From: Faecalibacterium sp. CAG:74
GTDB taxonomy: Bacteria > Bacillota > Clostridia > Christensenellales > Aristaeellaceae
Length of the DNA stretch: 39,663 bases
Assembly: GCA_000437595.1 (NCBI GenBank)
Contig: FR899877.1
Span: forward strand, 25,029 to 64,691
Reading direction: 5' to 3'
Made by a program: the position numbers and the translations under genes. The notes under the pieces are model-generated. The model saw only the letters and a list, made by a program, of their open reading frames with translations. It had not been told where the DNA came from and ran no database searches. Every line of letters begins with the position of its first letter. The stretch's first letter is position 1. Positions 8,208-16,547 of this stretch are shown here, in pieces.

Positions 8208-9656
8208 ATGAAGAAGATGCTTGCAATTCTGCTTGCCCTGCTGATGATGCTCACCGGTATGGCGACAGCGGAAGAAACGACGGATAACAACACGAACATC
8301 AGCCATATGCTGGAACTGTGCCAGCGCGTGGATATCCTCCTGCACAGCGACCGCATTGTGGCCGATTTGGTGGGCGACACGGACGCCGCTATCACCGAGG
8401 AACAGAAGATTGTCAATCGCCTGCGCGCGGGAAACCGCACGATGCCATCCGCCGTCTACTATGTCACGGGCGAAACGCTGCTGGCAGGCTTCATCGGCGA
8501 TAACCCGGATTACACCGATACGCCGGAGCAGCGCAGGGTGCTTCAGCTGATGCCGCAGCGCATCTTGATGGAGCAGCAGGATACATATGGCAAGCAAATG
8601 CTGAACCAAATGGCGCGCTCGACGCAGTATCCCAAGCCGGACGGCGAGCCTGAAATGGGCATGTATATCGCTCTGTACGCGGATGCGCTGCCGATGATGA
8701 GCTTTTGGATCAGCGACGGCACGGTGAACGAGATGTACTGCACGCCGGTGCTCTCGGATGAATTGGCGGCGTGCAAATCCGCTGAAGAAGTGACGGCATG
8801 GTTCGCGGCGCAGCAAATGCCCGAACTTGCCTGCACGGCGGTGGATTTGGCGGGCGTTGCGGCGTATCCCTTTGCGGAGGATCCGTTCGGCGACGAGGGC
8901 GAGCCTGTGCCGTTCGAGCGTCTGGCAGAAGCGGGCAATGCGCTGGATGAACTGATCGAAAGCCGCTATTTGCAGACAACGTGGGGCATCAGCGACGAGG
9001 ATGTGGCGAAGCTGGCGGCATACGCGCATGAGGGGCAGTCGCCGCGCAGCATCTACCGTATTGAGCTGATGGAATCGTCGATGGCGCAGATGCTCCGCTT
9101 GACTTACCGTTCAGAAGCGCCGCAGGTGCTGTACGAGGTAACCTGCTCGTGGGCAATGGAAATGTATCACATGGTGACACTCTTTGCCATGTACGACGAA
9201 TACAACGCGGGCGTGCGGACGTTGTATCAGCAGGAAGAGGACGAGGATGAGGAAAGCGACAGCCTCTTCACGGACGAAACGAGTGAGACGGATACGCCGG
9301 ATGAATCCCTGAAGACGGAAGTGGAGAATTTCCAGAAACTGATGCAAGAAATCGACGCGCGCTACTCGCTGATTATGAACCAAGCCACGCAGAAACACTT
9401 GTACCTTGACTTGAACGAACGCACCAATGCCATGTACGTACTGCTGTACGATGAAGGCGCGCCGATTCTGGTGATGTCGAGCATGGAGAACGGCGTTTCG
9501 TGCCTGCATGTGCGCTATTTCCCGACGGCGCAGTTGGAAAACTGCCAGAACACAACGGACTTGATGTTCTACTTCACCGGCAACAATGTCCCGTTTGAAG
9601 TGACGGAAATCCTGCCGCAGGGTGATTTAGCGGACATGGCGGAAGCTGCGCAGTAA
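8208..9656 (+). CDS. Secreted protein of unknown function, paralog 2
   Basis: Unrecognised family. The 482-residue product starts with the signal peptide MKKMLAILLALLMMLTGMATA, nearly the same as that of the gene before it. The segment at about 146-200 (EPEMGMYIALYADALPM then WFA) and the C-terminal segment at about 417-457 (GAPILVMSSMENGVSCLHV) align by eye with the matching segments of paralog 1, so the two look like a tandem duplication that has diverged. A very acidic stretch (EEDEDEESDS) at about 345-356 separates the halves. The frame opens at 8181, but ATG 8208 follows AAAGGAAGAA and begins the signal peptide. It lies 45 bases after paralog 1 with no terminator between. Function unknown; cell-surface sensing or binding is only a guess. 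Confidence 0.8.
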   Translation: MKKMLAILLALLMMLTGMATAEETTDNNTNISHMLELCQRVDILLHSDRIVADLVGDTDAAITEEQKIVNRLRAGNRTMPSAVYYVTGETLLAGFIGDNPDYTDTPEQRRVLQLMPQRILMEQQDTYGKQMLNQMARSTQYPKPDGEPEMGMYIALYADALPMMSFWISDGTVNEMYCTPVLSDELAACKSAEEVTAWFAAQQMPELACTAVDLAGVAAYPFAEDPFGDEGEPVPFERLAEAGNALDELIESRYLQTTWGISDEDVAKLAAYAHEGQSPRSIYRIELMESSMAQMLRLTYRSEAPQVLYEVTCSWAMEMYHMVTLFAMYDEYNAGVRTLYQQEEDEDEESDSLFTDETSETDTPDESLKTEVENFQKLMQEIDARYSLIMNQATQKHLYLDLNERTNAMYVLLYDEGAPILVMSSMENGVSCLHVRYFPTAQLENCQNTTDLMFYFTGNNVPFEVTEILPQGDLADMAEAAQ

Positions 9657-9760
9657 GCAAAGAAACGCCGCGCAAGGATTGGGCGAATCCTAAAAGTGAC
9701 GGCACCGAAGGAGTGTCGGGGGCGAACGGAAAGCCCTGCGCCCCAAAGCAGAATATCCAT

Positions 9761-9814
9761 AACAAAACACCGCCGCACCGGAAAGCAAATTACGGTGCGG
9801 CGGCGCATTTTGTT
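9761..9814. terminator. Shared bidirectional terminator
   Basis: CGCCGCACCG (9771-9780) pairs with CGGTGCGGCG (9793-9802). It is flanked by AACAAAA on the left and TTTTGTT on the right, so it can terminate both the secreted-protein unit from the left and the PBP gene from the right. Confidence 0.85.
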
Positions 9815-12248
9815 ACGGGGCAAAAATCGATGCAGGCAGTTCTTCCTCCTGCTTTTCCTCCGGCTTTGGGGCGAAAAGCCCGCTGAACCACCGGCTCAGC
9901 GCACTCGGCTTCTCCACCCGCGCCACCTGCACGCTCTGCGTTCCTTCCAATAGGATGCCATTGTCCAGCAGCTCCGCGTGCACGGGAATCACGCGATATG
10001 TGTATGTTACGCCGGGCTGGGCGCGGTTGTCGGTGTAGTAGAGTGTTTCGCCCGCGGCGGCGCGAAGCTCGGTCAGGATGAAGCTCTCTCCGGCAGCGTC
10101 GCGCTGAACGCGGTAGACGGCGGCATCACTGGCCTGAATGACCAGCAGCGGCTGCCCGTCGTCAGAATGCGAAACGGAGAAGGACTTCGCGGACGCGGGC
10201 GCATTCCAAACATCGCTCTTCTTCTTCGGCTGTGTGCCGTCGAGGAAAACCTCATTCAGGCGGTAGGCGCTCGGTGTGAGCGACGTGGCCAGCATCGGTT
10301 CGCCGCGCCACTCGATGGCCTTCTTGTCAATGTCCGCGCTGACGATGCCCTTGGGCTTGGTGAAATCGGGCTTCTTGCGTCCTGTGTACCACGCGCGGAG
10401 AAAATTGCGCGCCAGTGAAGCGGGATTCGTGCCGCCAGAGACGCGGTTGGGCAGGCGGTGCGCCGCGTCCGGCTCGTCGTAGCCCATCCAGACGGCGGTG
10501 GATAATTCCGGAGTGTACGCCGCCATCCACACGTCACGGTTGCCGCCGCCGCTTTCATTGACCGTGCCGGTTTTTCCTGCGACAGGTGTCCCCGCGCTGG
10601 AGAGGCGTGTGCCCGTGCCGGAAGAAATGACGGTTTTGAGCAGACTCGTCATCAGATACGCGGACTGCGCCGACAGCACGCGCGTGCCGGTGGTTTCGCG
10701 CTCGTAGATGACATTGCCGTCACGGTCGGTGATGCGCTCGATGAAGTACGGCGCGTAGTATGTTCCGCCGTTGGCAAAGGGCGCGTACGCCGCCGCCATC
10801 TGCACGGGGGATGCGCCGTAGGTCATGCTGCCCAGAGCGAGGGAGAGATTCGCGTCGCGGTCATCCAGCTCAATGCCGACGCTTCGCAGATAGCGCTGCG
10901 CAGTCTGGACGCCAATGGCTTGCAGCACCTTCACGGCGGGGATGTTCAGGCTGTTTTTGAGCGCCGTGCGGACGGTCACGTTCCCGTAGTAAGCATTGCC
11001 CGCGTTGCGCGGCTTGTAAGTGCCGAAAGCGGTCGGCGCATCGAGAATCACGCTGGCACACGTCCATCCGGCGGATTCAATCGCGGGGGCATAGACCGCC
11101 AGCGGCTTGAGCGCACTGCCGGGCTGACGGCGCAGCTGGGTCGCGCGGTTCAATCCGCGGCGGGTGACGTATTTGCGTCCGCCGACAATGGCACGCACTG
11201 CTCCGCTGCTCGTGTCCACCGCGGCGGATGCTGCCTGCACGGGCGTGCCGTCCTTGTTATCAGCGGGAAAGACATCCGTCAGGTACTGCTCGTCCATGAT
11301 GCGCTGCATGTCCGGGTCGAGCGTCGGGTCGATGCGGTAGCCGCCCGCCCGCAGCGCGAGGGTCGTGTGGATGCGGTAGCCGCCCGCCAGCAGCGTTTCG
11401 GCGCTCACGTCCAGCCGGGATTCGGCCTCATCCAGCACGGCATCGACGAACCAGCCGTAAGCTGTCTGCACCTGCGGCGCGCTGCGGGCGGTCAGCTCCT
11501 CCGCCATTGCCGCGTCGTATTCCGCCTGTGTCAGCATATTTTCCTCCAGCATGATGGAGAGAATGTACTCCCGGCGCTCGCGGTTACTCTCCGGCGCGGA
11601 TTGCAGGCTATACGCGGATGGCGCTTTGATGGCAGCGGCGAGGGAGGCTGCCTGCGCAGGGGTCAACTCCGCCGCATCAACGCCGAACGTGACTTCTGCC
11701 GCCGCCTGCACGCCGTATGCGCCTTGTCCGAAGTAGATGAAATTCAGGTACATGTCCAGAATCTCGTCTTTCGTGTACTGCTTTTCCAATTGCAGCGCGA
11801 GGTGAATTTCCTCCAGCTTGCGCGCAATCGTCTTCTGGCTGGACAAGTGGGAGAGCTTAATCAGCTGCTGGGAAATGGTGGATGCGCCCTGACTGAACGC
11901 GCCGTCGCGGACGTTGGTGAGCATGGCGCCGATGATGCGCGTGATGTCAAAGCCCGGATGCTTGTAGAAGCGCAAATCCTCCGCAGCAAGGAACGCATTC
12001 ACGACGTGCGCGGGCAGACGCGACGTGTCGATGACCGTGCGGTTCTCCTTGCCGACGAGCGAGGTGACGTAATCGCCGTTCTTATCGTGAATGGCACCGG
12101 TCTGGGCGAGCGACGTGAGGCGGGATGGGTCAAGTGACTGCCAATCCGCCACGGAAAACGCATGATACGCCCAAACCGCGCCGCCGAGCAGCAGCATCAG
12201 CAAAATCGCCCAAATCGCCGGAAGCACCCAATGCCTTTCTTTCTTCAT
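9813..12248 (-). CDS. pbpA: Class A penicillin-binding protein (PBP1A family)
   Basis: Bifunctional cell-wall synthase with a glycosyltransferase and a DD-transpeptidase domain. The 811-residue protein has a membrane anchor at about 6-28 and a GT51 domain with catalytic Glu90 in AAEDLRFYKHPGFD and GASTISQQLIK. The transpeptidase domain carries S378-x-x-K381 (QPGSALKPL), SLN at 433-435 and KTG at 559-561. The C-terminal 110 residues look like a fibronectin type III fold. A 39-bp tandem duplication adds 13 residues in the linker between the domains (AGGYRI occurs twice). The frame opens at 12266, but ATG 12248 is preferred because GGGAGG lies about ten bases ahead. The gene stands alone, convergent with the secreted-protein pair. 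The symbol is generic. Confidence 0.93.
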   Translation of the reverse strand: MKKERHWVLPAIWAILLMLLLGGAVWAYHAFSVADWQSLDPSRLTSLAQTGAIHDKNGDYVTSLVGKENRTVIDTSRLPAHVVNAFLAAEDLRFYKHPGFDITRIIGAMLTNVRDGAFSQGASTISQQLIKLSHLSSQKTIARKLEEIHLALQLEKQYTKDEILDMYLNFIYFGQGAYGVQAAAEVTFGVDAAELTPAQAASLAAAIKAPSAYSLQSAPESNRERREYILSIMLEENMLTQAEYDAAMAEELTARSAPQVQTAYGWFVDAVLDEAESRLDVSAETLLAGGYRIHTTLALRAGGYRIDPTLDPDMQRIMDEQYLTDVFPADNKDGTPVQAASAAVDTSSGAVRAIVGGRKYVTRRGLNRATQLRRQPGSALKPLAVYAPAIESAGWTCASVILDAPTAFGTYKPRNAGNAYYGNVTVRTALKNSLNIPAVKVLQAIGVQTAQRYLRSVGIELDDRDANLSLALGSMTYGASPVQMAAAYAPFANGGTYYAPYFIERITDRDGNVIYERETTGTRVLSAQSAYLMTSLLKTVISSGTGTRLSSAGTPVAGKTGTVNESGGGNRDVWMAAYTPELSTAVWMGYDEPDAAHRLPNRVSGGTNPASLARNFLRAWYTGRKKPDFTKPKGIVSADIDKKAIEWRGEPMLATSLTPSAYRLNEVFLDGTQPKKKSDVWNAPASAKSFSVSHSDDGQPLLVIQASDAAVYRVQRDAAGESFILTELRAAAGETLYYTDNRAQPGVTYTYRVIPVHAELLDNGILLEGTQSVQVARVEKPSALSRWFSGLFAPKPEEKQEEELPASIFAP
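11319..11396. repeat. 39-bp tandem duplication inside the PBP gene
   Basis: Units 11319-11357 and 11358-11396 share the block GATGCGGTAGCCGCCCGCC exactly 39 bases apart (from 11331 and 11370), with several differences elsewhere. The size is a multiple of three, so the frame is kept. It inserts a second copy of the AGGYRI segment that normally leads into the transpeptidase domain. Confidence 0.85.
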
Positions 12249-12387
12249 GCCTGCCACGCCTCCCATATTTCTCTTTCCATCCTGCCCTGAAAATGAAAAA
12301 AATCTGCATGGAAATATTTTTCATCACTCAATAGAGAGACGGTTTACGAAAAAAAGCAGATATTTCGTTTTTTTTGTGAAAAAAGAC

Positions 12388-12416
12388 TGGTCAAACGGGT
12401 GAAATTGGTCTATAAT
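12388..12416 (+). promoter_or_regulatory. SigmaA-type promoter of the solute-binding protein gene
   Basis: TGGTCA (12388-12393), 17-base spacer, perfect TATAAT (12411-12416). It is 54 bases ahead of the GTG start at 12471, in a divergent intergenic region with the PBP gene. Confidence 0.65.
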
Positions 12417-12470
12417 AAAGCACAGACAGATAGACGCGGCAGATGCCCGTCTGATTGAAGGAGGAAAACT

Positions 12471-14021
12471 GTGCGGAAACTTCTTGCGATTCTGCAAATC
12501 TTCGTGCTGATGGCAGCAATGGCGCTGCCGACAGCTTTCGCCGCCGAAGCGCCGATTATGCTCGCCGGCTTGGAAGCTGCGTCGTCCTCCAGCAGCACGG
12601 AAGCGCAGCATGACTGGGATACGAACTTATTCTTCCAAACAATGCAGGAAAAAACCGGGATTGCCTTCTCCTTTACCGAATACGTCAGCCGAGAGGCATG
12701 GACGGAGGCGAAAACGGAAATGCTGGCGGGCGAGGTTGCCATGCCGGATATGTTCTTCAAGGCGGAACTGACCCCGCAGGAGACGCTGGCGTTCTATGAA
12801 GCGGGCAAGCTGATTGACCTGCGCCCGTATCTGGCGGAGTACGCGCCGCACGTCTGGGCGCTGCTGGAAGCCAATCCGGAATGGATGGAAGCCGTTTCGC
12901 TGCCCGATGGCGCGATTGTCGCACTGCCGAGCATCAACGAACTGACGCCGAACAATACCATGTGGATTAACAAGACGTGGCTTGACCGCTTGAAAATGGG
13001 CGTGCCGACGACGGCAGAGGAACTGACGGAGGTGCTTCGCCAATTCCGCGACCGCGACATGAACCAGAATGGCAGCCGCAACGACGAAATCCCGCTGTCC
13101 TTCGTGAGCATGTGGGACTTGCGCTTCTTGGCGCACGCATTCGGCATCAATGCGGATGATTACTACCTGACGGAACAGAATGGAAAAATCAGCGAAGTGC
13201 TGACGACGGAGGAAAACCGCGCGTTCCTGACATGGCTGCACGAGCTGTACACTGAGGGGCTGCTGGATTCGCAGGGCTTTATGGCCATGCGGCTGGTGGA
13301 GGCGGCAACGTCCTCGTCATCTTCCAGCAGCAGCGAAGCGGCGAAGTATGGCGTGTTCTTCGGTGCAACGCCGCAGGACGTGGTCGGCGTGAATCTCGCG
13401 TCGGAGTATATCGCGCTTGATCCACTGGTGTACAACGGCCAGCAGGTTTACCGCGATTTCACCGGCGACCTCTACCGCGGCACGTTCGCGATTTCATCCA
13501 CCTGCGCAGAGCCGGAAAAGCTGCTGCAATGGGTTGATTATCTCTACACGGACGAGGGCTTCCTGGCGGCGCAGGTTGGCCGGGAAGGCGAGGACTACGA
13601 CTGGAACGACGATGGCACATGGGCGTATGCCCGCACGGCGGAAGAAGTTGTCGCCATGCAGGGCACGAATACCATTTGGACAACCTCGATGCCCTCCTAT
13701 GCCAGTGCGGAAATTCAAATGAAAATGGATGATGACGCAACGCACGCACTGGCAGCGGAATTGGCGCGCGTCCGGCAATGGGAAAAGCGTGCAATGCCCT
13801 TGCTCTACCTGACGCAGGAGCAGATGAACCGTGTCACGGAGCTGCAAAGCGGCATCAGCACCTATGCGGAAACGCGCATGGCGTGGTTTGTTGCGGGTGA
13901 CGTGGAACTCAATGATGAAACGTGGGCAGATTTCTGCGCGCAGGTGAAGGCGCTGGGCATCGACGAGATGGTCAGCATCTGGCAAAACGCCTATGACAAC
14001 GCATGGCATCTTGACAAGTAA
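12471..14021 (+). CDS. Extracellular solute-binding protein (family 1, sugar type), orphan
   Basis: The 516-residue product has a signal peptide (residues 1 to about 24, ending AFA-AEAP) without a lipobox cysteine. Its body is typical of large carbohydrate-binding ABC receptors: a lobe with TGIAFSFTEY, an LIDLRPYLAEYAPHVWALLE helix region, and NKTWLDRLKMGVPTTAEELTEVL, a strong family signature. The segment RDRDMNQNGSRNDEIPLSF resembles the calcium-binding loop seen in these proteins. Two polyserine tracts are odd: about 38-42 and about 284-291, each inside an EAA-S(n)-EA context. No permease or ATPase lies nearby, so the transporter partner must be elsewhere, or it is a sensor. GTG 12471 follows GGAGG. 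The next gene is galactokinase, which hints at a sugar ligand but proves nothing. Confidence 0.82.
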   Translation: MRKLLAILQIFVLMAAMALPTAFAAEAPIMLAGLEAASSSSSTEAQHDWDTNLFFQTMQEKTGIAFSFTEYVSREAWTEAKTEMLAGEVAMPDMFFKAELTPQETLAFYEAGKLIDLRPYLAEYAPHVWALLEANPEWMEAVSLPDGAIVALPSINELTPNNTMWINKTWLDRLKMGVPTTAEELTEVLRQFRDRDMNQNGSRNDEIPLSFVSMWDLRFLAHAFGINADDYYLTEQNGKISEVLTTEENRAFLTWLHELYTEGLLDSQGFMAMRLVEAATSSSSSSSSEAAKYGVFFGATPQDVVGVNLASEYIALDPLVYNGQQVYRDFTGDLYRGTFAISSTCAEPEKLLQWVDYLYTDEGFLAAQVGREGEDYDWNDDGTWAYARTAEEVVAMQGTNTIWTTSMPSYASAEIQMKMDDDATHALAAELARVRQWEKRAMPLLYLTQEQMNRVTELQSGISTYAETRMAWFVAGDVELNDETWADFCAQVKALGIDEMVSIWQNAYDNAWHLDK

Positions 14022-14034
14022 TGCTGTTTCCTGC

Positions 14035-14062
14035 ATTCACCTGCACCATCTGCTCGCGCCTT
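14035..14062 (+). repeat. Dispersed intergenic repeat, copy A
   Basis: A 28-base stretch starting ATTCACCTGC and ending GCGCCTT, placed 14 bases after the solute-binding protein stop codon. It matches copy B at 34571-34598 with two differences, and both are preceded by TTTCC a few bases upstream. The final bases overlap a GCGCC-TT-GGCGC hairpin. Confidence 0.6.
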
Positions 14063-14143
14063 GGCGCATTCTCATTTGAAAATAGTATATACATACGCAA
14101 ACCATTCAAGAAACCATCCATTGAATGAAAGGACGGAACAAAC

Positions 14144-15430
14144 ATGAATCAGTACGCCACGATGATCCGCAACCTAAAATCGCCTGAGGTGATGGAACGC
14201 CTGATGCACCTGTATGGCCGCCGCGACGGTATGCTGGTGGAGCAGACGGGACGCTATATTGGTTTGCTCAAACGGCATGAAGAGCTGTTCCACGAGAACC
14301 GCGAAGTGCTGATGATCAGCGCCCCCGGCCGCACGGAAATTGGCGGCAACCACACCGACCACAACCGCGGGCGTGTGCTGGCGGCGGCAATCAACCTGGA
14401 TACGCTGTCGGCGGTTTCCGCGCGCGACGATATGATGGTGGAAATCCACTCCGACGGCTATCCTGCCATCAAGGTGGATTTGGGCAGCCTTGATGTCGTT
14501 GAAAAGGAGAAGGGGAAAACCCATGCGCTGGTGCGCGGCGTGGCGGCGCGGATGGCGGAACTGGGCTACAAAATCGGCGGCTTCAACGCGGCGGTGACGT
14601 CGAACGTCATGTCCGGCAGCGGCTTGAGCAGCTCGGCGGCGTTCGAGGTGATGACGTGCGCCATTTTTGACGCGCTCTACAATGGCTTCACCATCGACTA
14701 CAAGACGCGCGCGAAAATCAGCCAGTACGCCGAAAACGTGTATTTTGGCAAGCCCAGCGGTCTGCTGGATCAGATGGCGTCTTCTGCTGGCGGTCTGGTG
14801 ACGGTGGACTTCAAGCATGATGACCCCGATGTGCGCCCGATGCACTTTGACTTCGCCAAGTACGGTTATTCGCTGGTCGTGGTGGCGACGGGCGGCAATC
14901 ACGCTGATTTGACGGACGATTACGCGGCGATTCCGGCGGAAATGAAGAAGGTGGCGGCACTGTTCAATGAACCGTACCTGCGCCGTGTGCGCCCGGAGGA
15001 GTTCTATCAGGCGCTGCCGACCCTGCGCGGCAAGGTGAGTGACCGGGCGCTGCTGCGCGCCATGCACTTCTTTGAAGAGGACGAGCGCGTGGTTCGTCAG
15101 GTGGCGGCGCTTGACCGCAACGACCTGTTCGCGTTCCTGTGGGAAATCATCTGTTCCGGTCGGTCGTCGTATATGTATCTGCAAAACGTCTATGCGAACC
15201 CGAAGGATCAGAGCCTGTCGCTTGCGCTGGCGATGGCGGAACACATGATGCTGGACAAGGACGGCGCGTGGCGCGTGCACGGCGGCGGATTCGCCGGTAC
15301 GACGCTGAACTTCGTGCCGGACAAGCTGCTGAGTCAGTTCATCGAGACGATGGAGGGCACGTTTGGGGAGCATTGCTGCAATGTGCTGGATATTCGTCCG
15401 GAAGGCGCGGCCGTGCTGCGGCTGGAATAA
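14144..15430 (+). CDS. galK: Galactokinase
   Basis: GHMP kinase that phosphorylates galactose at C1 in the Leloir pathway. The 428-residue protein shows the galactokinase signature GRTEIGGNHTDHNRG (about 62-76), the ATP-binding glycine/serine loop SGSGLSSSAA (157-166) and the third GHMP motif GGGFAGTTLNFVP near the C-terminus. The N-terminus is about 45 residues longer than in E. coli GalK; this longer form is common in Clostridia. ATG 14144 has AAAGGAC upstream. Neither galT nor galE lies in the window, so the rest of the pathway is elsewhere. The only neighbour of possible relevance is the sugar-type binding protein before it. Confidence 0.93.
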   Translation: MNQYATMIRNLKSPEVMERLMHLYGRRDGMLVEQTGRYIGLLKRHEELFHENREVLMISAPGRTEIGGNHTDHNRGRVLAAAINLDTLSAVSARDDMMVEIHSDGYPAIKVDLGSLDVVEKEKGKTHALVRGVAARMAELGYKIGGFNAAVTSNVMSGSGLSSSAAFEVMTCAIFDALYNGFTIDYKTRAKISQYAENVYFGKPSGLLDQMASSAGGLVTVDFKHDDPDVRPMHFDFAKYGYSLVVVATGGNHADLTDDYAAIPAEMKKVAALFNEPYLRRVRPEEFYQALPTLRGKVSDRALLRAMHFFEEDERVVRQVAALDRNDLFAFLWEIICSGRSSYMYLQNVYANPKDQSLSLALAMAEHMMLDKDGAWRVHGGGFAGTTLNFVPDKLLSQFIETMEGTFGEHCCNVLDIRPEGAAVLRLE

Positions 15431-15451
15431 TGAAATAATTTCGGCAAAATC

Positions 15452-15480
15452 TTGACAAGGACTGCCGCCTGTGCTATCAT
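15452..15480 (+). promoter_or_regulatory. SigmaA-type promoter of the FMN riboswitch-ribU unit
   Basis: Perfect TTGACA (15452-15457), 17-base spacer, TATCAT (15475-15480). It lies about 65 bases upstream of the riboswitch aptamer. Confidence 0.8.
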
Positions 15481-15543
15481 AACGATGGCGCGGGCGGCAG
15501 ATTTTGCTGAAACGCGCGAAACAACTGCACAAGCCACTTGGAG

Positions 15544-15680
15544 CTTCTTCGGGGCAGGGTGAAATTCCCTACTGGCGGTACAGCCCGCGACCCTTCCGCA
15601 CCGCAATGGGCAGGAAGGCTGAGCCGGTGAGACAAAAGTCAATTCCGGCGCCAACAGTATAGTCTGGATGAGAGAGGAAA
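15544..15680 (+). ncRNA. FMN riboswitch (RFN element)
   Basis: The aptamer is recognised by its near-invariant blocks in order: CTTCGGGGCAGGGTGAAATT, CCCTACTGGCGGT, AGCCCGCGA, GAGCCGGT, AATTCCGGCGCCAACAGT and AGTCTGGATGAGAGAGGA. It senses flavin mononucleotide. Together with the terminator hairpin at 15733 it should stop transcription of ribU when FMN is plentiful. Confidence 0.97.
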
Positions 15681-15732
15681 GCTGGAAATATGCGCGGAAT
15701 TTGGCGAGTATGCCGAAGTTCCGTGATGTTCC

Positions 15733-15775
15733 GCCCCTGAAAAGCGAACCTGCTTCAGGGGCGTGCATATTTTTA
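15733..15775 (+). terminator. Riboswitch expression-platform terminator
   Basis: GCCCCTGAA (15733-15741) pairs with TTCAGGGGC (15754-15762), followed by a T run at 15769-15773. It lies between the aptamer and ribU and directly before the ribosome site, as expected for transcription control by FMN. Confidence 0.85.
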
Positions 15776-15789
15776 AGGAGGCTTGTCCT

Positions 15790-16389
15790 ATGACAAAGCA
15801 GAAAACCCGTTCCAATCTCTCTGTCCAGTACATGACGCGCATCGCCATTCTGGGCGCACTGTCCGCCGTCCTGTTCCCGATGGAAATCCCGATTGTCGCG
15901 TTCTACAAGCTCGACTTCAGTACGCTTCCGGCGCTGCTCGGCGCGTTCTCGATGGGTCCGCTGCCGGGTCTGGCGATTCTGCTGATTAAGGACTTGTCAC
16001 GTCTGGCGTATTCGTCGAGCATGTATGTTGGGGAGCTGGCGGATTTCATCATGAGCGCGGCGTTCATCCTGCCCGCGTCGCTGATTTACCGCAAGCACAA
16101 GACACGCAAAACCGCGCTGGTCGGCATGGCGGTCGGCACGCTGTGCATGATTGTGGTGTCGGTGCTGGTGAACTGGAAGATGATGATTCCGTTCTACATG
16201 ACCGCGTTCAACATGGACATGGAAGCGATTATCGGCATGGCGCAGAAGGCACTGCCGTTCGTGGATACGGAATGGAAGGTGCTGCTGTATGTGACGGCGC
16301 CGTTCAATCTGCTGAAGGGCTTCGTGCTGAGCCTGCTGACGTTTGTGCTGTATAAGCGGCTGTCGCCGATGCTGCACGTCCGGAAGTAA
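15790..16389 (+). CDS. ribU: Riboflavin ECF transporter S component (RibU)
   Basis: Substrate-binding membrane subunit of an energy-coupling factor transporter for riboflavin. The 199-residue product has about five to six hydrophobic segments and the RibU-like stretches LFPMEIPIVAFYKLDFSTLPALLGAF and ELADFIMSAAFILPASLIY. The frame opens at 15763, but ATG 15790 is set by AAGGAGG at 15775-15781. The FMN riboswitch upstream makes the riboflavin assignment secure. The shared EcfA, EcfA' and EcfT subunits are not in the window, as is usual for group II ECF systems. Confidence 0.95.
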   Translation: MTKQKTRSNLSVQYMTRIAILGALSAVLFPMEIPIVAFYKLDFSTLPALLGAFSMGPLPGLAILLIKDLSRLAYSSSMYVGELADFIMSAAFILPASLIYRKHKTRKTALVGMAVGTLCMIVVSVLVNWKMMIPFYMTAFNMDMEAIIGMAQKALPFVDTEWKVLLYVTAPFNLLKGFVLSLLTFVLYKRLSPMLHVRK

Positions 16390-16448
16390 AGAAAATAAAC
16401 ACGCGGACACAGCATGAAAGCGCGCACAACTCAATCGCGAAAAAGGGT

Positions 16449-16517
16449 CAAGGGAGGAACTCCCTTGCAGAGTCCAGAGACAGCGTCTCTGGTGGGGTCA
16501 AGGGGCAACGCCCCTTG
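16449..16517. repeat. Cluster of three perfect hairpins
   Basis: Three adjacent inverted repeats: CAAGGGA/TCCCTTG (16449-16467, 5-base loop), CCAGAGAC/GTCTCTGG (16474-16492, 3-base loop) and CAAGGGGC/GCCCCTTG (16499-16517, 3-base loop). The spacers after the second and before the first both contain GGGTCAAGGG-like text. The cluster lies between ribU and tsaE. None has a T tract. A shorter, inverted relative lies at 24680-24708. Confidence 0.85.
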
Positions 16518-16547
16518 CGCCTCCTTATAATAGGAAGGAACATAACT

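Noticed and set aside
16526..16531. TATAAT before tsaE as a promoter
   Set aside because: Transcription would start inside or after the ribosome site, and no -35 is visible 17 bases upstream.
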